From positions 248,001-312,000 of the forward strand of contig JAPZLL010000012.1 of NCBI GenBank assembly GCA_036250225.1: a stretch of 64,000 bases of DNA, given 5' to 3'. The DNA comes from Cercophora sp. LCS_1 (Eukaryota; Ascomycota; Sordariomycetes; Sordariales; Lasiosphaeriaceae). Numbering within the stretch: position 1 is the stretch's first letter; each line of letters begins with the position of its first letter. The position numbers and the translations under genes are program-made. This document shows, piece after piece, positions 57,466-64,000 of this stretch. Under the pieces are notes generated by a model. It was not told where the DNA came from, did not search any database, and saw only the letters and a program-made list of their open reading frames with translations.

Positions 57466-58248
57466 TCAGCCTCTCCTCCTCTGCGGAGCAGCAACCCCGA
57501 TCCGCTCCTCCCTCGTCATCCTCTGCACCCTCGCCTCCGGCGTAACCGTAGCCACACCGCCTCTCGTCCGTCCACCAGCCGCAGCAACACCCCTCCTCCC
57601 AGCCGCAACAGCAGCAGCAGCAGCAGTCCCCCTCTGCGGCGCCATCCCTCCTCCATTGTTCCCACCCCGCATCGTAGGCGTAACCTGGGCGTCAACATCC
57701 ATCTCATCCTCGTCCTCATCATCCTCTTCATCCTCATCATCATCATCATCTTCATCAAGTTGATAATCCTCTGCTTCCGGCGGCGAAAATACTCCCCCTG
57801 CTACTGCTGCTGCTGCCGCTCCACCAGCAGGCGTAAACGGGTACCCCTCATCATCTTCATCCTCCTCGGGATACCGCGCCCGACGGTTGGTATTGGGATT
57901 GATATTCTGGTTGTTGCTGATGGGTGTTTGCTGTTGGGGCGCACCTGTCGCTGCTGCGCCGAGGATACGACGACGGGCTGCTGCGCCTGAGGGGACTTGG
58001 ATCATGGTTACGTTGCCGGTTGTTTGGCCGTGGGAGGAGGAAGGTACGGCGTGGCGACGGCTGCTGGTGGTGGTGGTGGTGGTGGTGGTGGTGGTGGTGG
58101 TGGTTGAGCGCGCCGCTTGGTGGGCGGCGGCTTGCTGTTGGTGCTGGATTTGGATTTGCGCTGCGCGGGCGCGTTCGGCCGAGCGGTCTTCGTAGTCGGC
58201 TATGTCTTCGGGGGTTATGGTTAGGATTGTCAGGGGGCGACGGAGCAT
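57466..58248 (-). CDS. CDC26: Anaphase-promoting complex subunit CDC26, expanded
   Basis: A single exon encodes 260 residues. The N-terminus MLRRPLTILTITPEDIADYED is the diagnostic Cdc26/Hcn1 motif, which inserts into the TPR groove of Cdc16/APC6 and stabilises it in the APC/C ubiquitin ligase. The remainder is low complexity: Gln/Ala-rich, a run of 13 Thr, an acidic Asp/Glu run near 165-190, Ala/Gly-rich and Arg-rich segments. Known Cdc26 proteins are usually about 70-125 residues, so this one is two to three times longer. The conserved part is short, so the identification rests on the first 25 residues being exactly at the ATG. It is in tandem downstream of WSS1 on the same strand, with a 600-bp spacer. 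Confidence 0.85.
   Translation of the reverse strand: MLRRPLTILTITPEDIADYEDRSAERARAAQIQIQHQQQAAAHQAARSTTTTTTTTTTTTTSSRRHAVPSSSHGQTTGNVTMIQVPSGAAARRRILGAAATGAPQQQTPISNNQNINPNTNRRARYPEEDEDDEGYPFTPAGGAAAAAVAGGVFSPPEAEDYQLDEDDDDDEDEEDDEDEDEMDVDAQVTPTMRGGNNGGGMAPQRGTAAAAAVAAGRRGVAAAGGRTRGGVATVTPEARVQRMTREERIGVAAPQRRRG
58065..58103. repeat. (TGG)13 microsatellite inside CDC26
   Basis: Thirteen TGG units, read as ACC on the coding strand, encode 13 consecutive Thr. Length variation between strains would change the protein without a frameshift. Confidence 0.95.
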
Positions 58249-58854
58249 TTTGATTGTTGTTTTTGGGGGGTTGTGAGTTGAGTGGTGAAAATGTGAGGTT
58301 TGGGAGTTTGTTGGTTTTGAGGTGTTAGAAATCGAGGAGGGGCAGTTTGAGATTGTTACTGGAGATATTTATGTTTGGGTTGTGAGATTGGTGGTGTGGT
58401 GGTGAAGTGAGTGATGAGATGGTGGGGGTGGTTTGTGGTGAAAGTTAAGAACCCCGCCGAAGAACTTGTTTTGTTTTGTTTGGTGAACGGAGGGAAATCG
58501 CTCCTGTCGTCGGTATATGGCGAAGTATTCGAGGAATTCCTTTTTTCCTATAAAAAAAAAACCCCCCAAAAAAAACCGGGAGCTCGCTGCGATATATCAG
58601 GAATATTTTCACTTGGAAGGCACGTAAGAGACGGGAGCCGGGAGACGGGAGTGGTTCACGCGTTTGTCGTGTTGTTTCAGGGAAATACAGGCCAAGGGTT
58701 AGGGTTGTACAACAGCACGCGCAACCGCAGCAACAGATCTTCGCTTTTCATCGTTGGATACATGAATTATAGACAAATCTAGATGGGTATCACGCTAGCC
58801 CCGCAAATGCGCTAAACTCCGGCTCGGTGTCCTGGCCGATGCCCCGTGCTGCAC
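58249..58854. other. CDC26 upstream region with a telomere-like motif
   Basis: This contains AGGGTTAGGGTT at 58695-58706 (two TTAGGG units), a run of A and C near 58552-58576, and a T/G-rich leader next to CDC26. I see no gene. Confidence 0.6.
58695..58706 (+). repeat. Telomere-like (TTAGGG) double unit
   Basis: AGGGTTAGGGTT lies between the WSS1 stop and the CDC26 start, about 450 bp upstream of CDC26. Confidence 0.6.
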
Positions 58855-60136
58855 CTATCTCGAGTTGTCCTTCATCTTGCCACAAGTGGCACATGTCCAC
58901 CATTGTTTGTCCATTACGTTTCCGCAAAACGAGCATTGCCACGTCGACGCGGCTCTGGGCACCGAATCGGCTCTTTTCTTGGATGACGACCCTTTTACTG
59001 GACTCGAGGTCAGGTCTATGACAGTCCTGGTTCGCTTCTTTGCCGATGCTTTTTGGGCGAGGTCTTTACTATTCTTCACAGATCTTTCCGTCGTGCAAGC
59101 GTCACAACTCAGATATGAAGCCGGATTGTGTAGGGTGCAGACTTCGCAAACCCAAACATCGTCGTCGGGAACCTCGGGAGCCGCGGGAGCTGCCGGTTTG
59201 GTCGACACAGGGACGGGTGGCTTCGGTCCAGGCTGGTCCTGCGTTGGCTTCTTCGAGGAGGAATTCGGGCTGAGAACCGCACCGCCACCGTTGCCGGTAG
59301 GGTTGTCGACGCTTGGTGGGATATACGACTCGCCGTATTTGCGCTGTTCGTCTTCTTGAACCAGTTCCCACAGCGCCTGTGAAATGGCGGCTTCGTTGGC
59401 GGCATCTTCCTCTGCTTGCGTTCGGAAGCCGTTCCTGGTGGCACGATCCGAGATCTCACGAATCTCGCGCTCGTTGTGGTTGGTATTTCCACACCCTTGA
59501 AGTGACTTGTTGCGCCGCTCGATCGCACTCACGATAACATTTCGAATATCCTGTCCTGATCGTGGCGCGGAACCGCCCAATCTTTGCCCAGAACCTGCCG
59601 ATAGGGTTCGGCGTTTCTCAGCGGCGGCACGAGCCAGGCGACGTGCTTCGTGCTTGGGAACACCCCGTCCACCCAACCGGTGGCCGTCGGAGAGAAAGCC
59701 CTCGCCAGTATACCCCTTCATGGCCAGGCCTTCGTGTTCATCTCGGAGCTGGTCCCACAGAGCGTGGAATTTGGAATCGTGGGGTCCATGGACAATGTGT
59801 GACAGTTCATGAAGCATTGTGTCGGTCACCTGTTCAATGGGGAGAAACTGGTTCCGGTCCCCTGGGTACCGGAGCCGTAGCAGAATCCTCTGCCCTCGAT
59901 TGATGTTGAGGCCTGTTTTTGTAAGTAGTGCTCTTAAATGTCGAAGTTTATGTCTTACCAAGCAGGTTTTGCTGATCTGGGTAGAACTCGGCCAACTCTC
60001 CGACTTTCCAACCGCGGGCTCTCATGATGGGCTTCACCAGGGACGCTATCTTCTTGAGGGTGTGCAAAGCATCTTTCTCGCGAGGGACGTCCCTCAAATG
60101 GGAGAAAGAGAGTACCAAAGGATCATGTTCAGGCAT
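58855..60136 (-). CDS. WSS1: WSS1/SPRTN-type DNA-protein crosslink protease
   Basis: Exons 60136-59959 and 59912-58855 encode 411 residues. The WLM metalloprotease domain covers about residues 1-170, with zinc motif HELSHIVHGPH (His94, Glu95, His98, His104). Wss1 degrades proteins covalently trapped on DNA and acts with Cdc48 and SUMO. A Gly-rich GSGQRLGG follows the WLM domain and could be a Cdc48-binding SHP box, though its first aromatic residue is missing. Two RanBP2-type zinc fingers are visible (WVCEVCTLHNPASYLSCDAC and WQCSFCGNVMDKQWWTCATC). Between them VIDLTSSP is a SUMO-interacting motif next to basic stretches. The intron (GTAAGA, then ACAG) splits a Gly codon. The protein is nuclear by inference. 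Confidence 0.93.
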
Positions 60137-61754
60137 GTTCGCGATGGCTAAACCTCAGCCTTGCTGAAGCCGTTCCGTTTGGCTTTGAGGAGAGATGTTT
60201 TTGGGAGGACTGCAAACAGGAGCCGGGGATTTAATACCTGAACAAAAGGAAACTCAGTTCAGGATGCAAAACTCAAAGTCAAGTATCCAATCTTTGAAAC
60301 CTAAAAGGCACAGAAATCGCTGGAACTCTCTGAATCCGCATCCCGTAAGCACTCAGCGAGGCGATCCAACTGTTGCCTGAGTTGAAAGGCAGCTCTCGCC
60401 GCGTCATTCGCCCTGCTGTGGCCACTGGTCAGCGCGAATCGACAGCGTGGTCACGGCGGGGGAGGGGCAGGCTTGGCACTGCCAAGCAACGGGCCGACCG
60501 GCTTGCCACCTCTAAACGCTACTAACCGGAGCTTCGGGAGCGCTCTCTCGCTCGTCTTCCAAACGCATTCCGCCCACCTAAAATCCAAGACATGCAGTGC
60601 GCAAAAGTCCGTCTCGGGTCCCTACTTGTGCGACACGGTTGCAAGGAACCCGCGGCGAGAAACATGATGACAATCAAGCTTGCGCCTCAAACATAACGAC
60701 GCGCCATCGCGACATGTAGAGTACCAATGCACAAGGAAACCGCATTACGAGCGTCAATCACCGGGTGTTAGAGATTGCCAAGCCTGATGGTTTCGATCCA
60801 TGATGGACCATCAACCAGACACTACCCCTGTTTTCGAGAACCCGAGTTTCAGCTTGAAGAGCCCCCACGACTGGCTGTCGTCGGTTGGTGACCACCTGTC
60901 GGCATGGCTCCCCGCAATGAATGGCCCGCAGTAACGACGCCCACAAGAGGCGAGCGGCTCTGCCAGCTTCTCCTTTCGGACGATACCGTCCCCTCCGACC
61001 CCTGGCCGCTTCCGCGAGGTGGGTTGATGGACAATTGATTTGCTCACCTTCGCAACCTGTGTCCACCCTCAAGATTGGGATACTCGATGCTCGCCACGAT
61101 ACGATGCCATCAGAACCCACAGAAACCCCTCTCTCGGCCCTCCATGCCCTGCTCGCTGAAATGTGTATTGTGCAATACAACTCAGCCTCGGTCTACAGGT
61201 ACCTTGTATACCTCATTGCCGCCGCGGGAAAACTCGTATACTAGGCCAAGAACACGCTACTTGCCCGGCAGATCGGCGCATTGCAAGACGGCACTCAAGA
61301 GGTACCACCTCTTAATTGCCCACTATAAACCGATAGGCCCAGCTGATCGCACCATGAGCTCCATTGTCATGAAACGGGAGACACAAGGCCGAACGCATAA
61401 AAAAAGCCGGAAAATCGTTTGGTTGGCAAAAGCTTGTCATGGCGATCTACGGCGCTCTCCCCTTTCGTCTCCGCTTGGTTCGGCTTGCTCCTCTAGGGAC
61501 GGCCATTGAGTGGAGGGCGAGGCTCGGAAGCTCCTCCATATCTTCCCCTCCGCCCTGAGGTCTTATTTCTTCTTGTTTGACCTCTCACACCTTTCTGGAT
61601 CCCTTGGCCTTCTTGTTTTCTTTTGCTTGTTCCATTCTTGGTCCCCGCCAAGTATATCTGACGGGCTGCCATTAACTTTTCGGGCCTCTTGTCATCCTTT
61701 TGAACTGTGATCGAGGTGAGACTTCCGAGAGACAGTGTCTCGCTCTCATTCACC
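60137..61754. other. Divergent intergenic region, no gene seen
   Basis: This is a 1.6-kb upstream region shared by WSS1 and the aspartic protease. A TATA-like CTATAAAC lies near 61324, but 430 bp from the protease ATG, so its role is unclear. The protease leader from about 61540 is T/C-rich. Open frames here lack protein character. Confidence 0.55.
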
Positions 61755-63115
61755 ATGAAGCTCCTCGAGGTGGTCACGGCTGCGGCATCAGCCGGTCTGG
61801 TCGCCGCTGTGCCTCATGACCTCAAGGTCTCGACGCTGGGAGGCGCTACATTTACTGTGCGCCAAGTCTACAATGACAACTACAGTCAGATCGGGAAGGG
61901 ACCAAGGGCTCTTGCGAGGATTTACCAGAAATATGGCGTTGAGATGCCATCCCAGCTCGTCAACACCTTGCAGGTGATCAAGGAGAAGATGGCGATCAAA
62001 GCTGCCCACTCCCGCAGAGCTCCTGAAAATGGCACCGCAAAGGCTGGCCAGGGTACGGAATTGAGCTTCCCTTTCGGTCCTTACATGCTAACTCGATCGC
62101 AGGGGAGGTCACTGCAACGCCCGAGCTCTTCGACATCGAATACCTCGCGCCCGTCCAGATTGGAACTCCTCCCCAGGACTTGATGCTCAATTTCGATACT
62201 GGCTCGTCAGATTTATGGGTCTTCAGCAGCGAGACCCCTCCTAGCCAGCAATCCGGCCACAAGATCTACAACATCAACGCCAGCACAACAGCCAACAAGG
62301 TCGACGGTGCAACCTGGAGCATCCGGTACGGCGATGGAAGCTCTTCGTCTGGCAATGTCTACCTCGACAAAGTCAGCATCGGCGGCCTGTCAGTCGACCA
62401 GCAAGCCGTCGAGTCAGCCACCAGGGTCTCGTACTCTTTCACCGAAGACCCGGCATCTTCAGGCCTCCTCGGTCTTGCGTTCGATCACATCAACCAAGTC
62501 GTTCCGACTTCCCAAAAGACCTTTTTCTCCAACGCCATGGAGTCGCTCGCCATGCCCCTGTTCTCCGCCAACCTGAAGAAAGGCGAAGTGGGCAACTACA
62601 ACTTTGGCTTCATCGACAACACCGAATTCCACGGCGACCTGGCCTTTGTCAACATCAACAAGACGGCAGGCTTCTGGCAGTTCCAGACCGACGCCTACAC
62701 CGTCAACAACGTCACCACCACCACCCCTCACCAATCCATCGCCGACACCGGCACCACCCTCCTCATGCTCCCTCTCGACGTCACAAAGGCCTACTACGCT
62801 CAGATCCCTTCGGCCGTCGACGACTGGCAGGTCGGCGGCTACGTCTTCCGCTGCAACGAGACCCTGCCCGACCTAGTCCTGCACATTGGCACCAAAGAAG
62901 GCAAAGTCTACGACGCCGTCGTCTCGTCCGAATACATGATCTACGCGCCCGCCGACGCCGAGACGGTGGCCGAAGCCAAATGGTGCTTCGGAGGCGTGCA
63001 AAGCGCCGCTGGTTTTCCCTTTGCCATTTACGGCGACATTTTCTTCAAGGCGCAGTGGACTGTCTTCCACGGCGGTGACCTGACGCTCGGTTTCGCGCCC
63101 AAGCCTCTCAAATGA
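61755..63115 (+). CDS. Secreted pepsin-like aspartic protease
   Basis: Exons 61755-62052 and 62103-63115 encode 436 residues. A signal peptide covers about residues 1-18, followed by a propeptide to about residue 95 with FTVRQVYNDN, typical of the family A1 fungal proteases (penicillopepsin, endothiapepsin). The catalytic aspartates are Asp131 in DTGSSD and Asp314 in DTGTT. The flap tyrosine lies in SIRYGDGSSSSG. One disulfide pair is likely (FRCNETL with AKWCFGG). Several N-glycosylation sequons are present. The C-terminus FGGVQSA...YGDIFFKAQWTVF is standard. There is no GPI signal, so the enzyme should be secreted and act at acidic pH. The 50-nt intron lies between propeptide and mature enzyme, with donor GTACGG and CTAAC...GCAG. 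Confidence 0.95.
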
Positions 63116-63826
63116 GGGAATTTTGCCCAGCGCTCAATTATGTATATACCGGCGTCGGGCGGGGGAACCTATGGAATAGAGCTGAAATAACTGTTTTTCC
63201 CGACGACTTTGCTTCTGCTTCCACCGTTATCTTTTCCATCTCTTGACATGTATATATGTACATATCGGATCGCGGACATAGCAGTAGTCGAAGTTCAATT
63301 GCATTGGTAATGGACCGTCACAGAGCGCAGCGACCCGGCGGCGTTATTTCAGTCTCTGCGCCTCACGAGCGCTCAAATTCCGCATGCAAACCGAGATCCG
63401 AATCTCACTTTGCCAGGACCCTTGGAAGCTCGCTTTATATGAGCCAAGTTAATCGATATTGCAAACTCACCATCGGTGGCCGGGCGGAACTTTAGGGCGG
63501 ACGCAGGTCTAGATCCCGTCACTTATACCGGCGGCAAATAAAGCAACCTGGGCTGAGGCTGACTCTAGGTCAAAATTGCCGCCGTGAGGTATCCTGCTTT
63601 GTGATCAAAATCCCAAGATCGATTCACGTTTACTATTTAGATACTAACACATTATGATGACAATCTTCGTGTATTGTATGTCGTGTTTTTCTAACAAACA
63701 CCCTCAAAATGTCGCTAGCTCTTGCATGTTCCATGTTCTAACATGCGCAACCACAAATTCCTGGCGAAATGCAAAATCACTTATCAACCGCTCAACCGGC
63801 AAATGTACTGACATCTCCCATGTTCC
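63116..63826. other. Convergent intergenic region, no gene seen
   Basis: This holds the 3' flank of the protease gene and that of the partial gene at the right edge. I see no repeat. Confidence 0.55.
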
Positions 63827-64000
63827 TCATGTTCCGTGGCACACATGGTCCAATCGCCCGATATTTTCCTCAGTCAACGCTTCACCTGTTGGAAGAGGTG
63901 AAGTAGCCGAATGTGATGCCGCACCTCCGGCTGCGTCAATGAGCTTATCATCACGACTAAGCATTGCAAGTTCATCTGTGGTCGTTCGGCGTATAGGTTG
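63827..64000 (-). CDS. 3' end of a gene cut by the window edge
   Basis: On the minus strand a 57-codon open frame runs from the window edge to TGA at 63829-63827. It has natural protein character: PIRRTTTDELAMLSRDD, then KLIDAAGG and LTEENIGRLDHVCHGT. It is too short to recognise a family. I infer the last coding part of a gene whose start lies beyond position 64000. A chance open frame cannot be excluded. Confidence 0.5.
   Translation of the reverse strand, partial: QPIRRTTTDELAMLSRDDKLIDAAGGAASHSATSPLPTGEALTEENIGRLDHVCHGT

Overview
The window is nuclear DNA of a filamentous ascomycete, most likely a Sordariomycete. The signs are short introns (about 45-80 nt, one of 197 nt) with GT...CTAAC...AG signals, GC-rich coding sequence, pyrimidine-rich leaders, TTAGGG-type motifs, an intron-bearing nuclear tRNA-Tyr and protein families typical of Pezizomycotina. 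There is no operon, phage, CRISPR array or intact transposon. Genes are monocistronic with gaps of 0.05 to 4.5 kb. Exon joins below were worked out by hand from reading frame and splice signals; no transcript or database evidence was available.

Layout, left to right. 22-597 is a small secreted protein. 1552-5599 is a large VPS9-ankyrin-PX endosomal protein of Vrl1/Varp type. A 4.5-kb stretch without a gene precedes an uncharacterised Ser/Pro-rich protein (10160-11963) with an 8-nt first exon. A 4-coumarate-CoA-ligase-like enzyme ending in a peroxisomal signal (12913-14685) converges on the F1-ATPase assembly factor ATP11 (14734-15657). Then come tRNA-Tyr (16239-16326), mitochondrial cytochrome c peroxidase (17136-18276), a membrane steryl-ester-hydrolase-like lipase (19647-21860), PEX6 (23034-27392) and an SH3BGR-like acidic protein (27619-28795).

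The middle holds a small GPI-type wall protein (31137-31541), traces of decayed or unresolved coding sequence on the minus strand (31948-33060), the ATPase OLA1 (35024-36525), a PPPDE/DeSI isopeptidase (37481-38295), a 3-beta-HSD-like dehydrogenase (38872-40420), a ten-cysteine GPI protein (42127-42895) and an orphan protein with an F-box-like start (43407-44522).

The right part holds an RBR E3 ubiquitin ligase (45573-47830), a SAS4-domain chromatin protein (49422-51136), TFIID subunit TAF2 (52129-56667), an expanded APC/C subunit CDC26 (57466-58248), the DNA-protein-crosslink protease WSS1 (58855-60136), a secreted pepsin-like protease (61755-63115) and the 3' end of one more gene cut by the window edge (63827-64000).

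Most of these are conserved housekeeping genes, and I see no functional cluster. Loose themes are peroxisomes (PTS1-tagged ligase, PEX6), ubiquitin/SUMO turnover (DeSI, RBR, CDC26, WSS1), chromatin/transcription (SAS4, TAF2) and mitochondria (ATP11, CCP). The most interesting signals outside ordinary genes are a repeated switch from C-rich to G-rich within coding strands, a canonical intron that overlaps a start codon, an inverted pair of telomere-like motifs upstream of PEX6, and the decayed Cys-rich locus near 32.7 kb.
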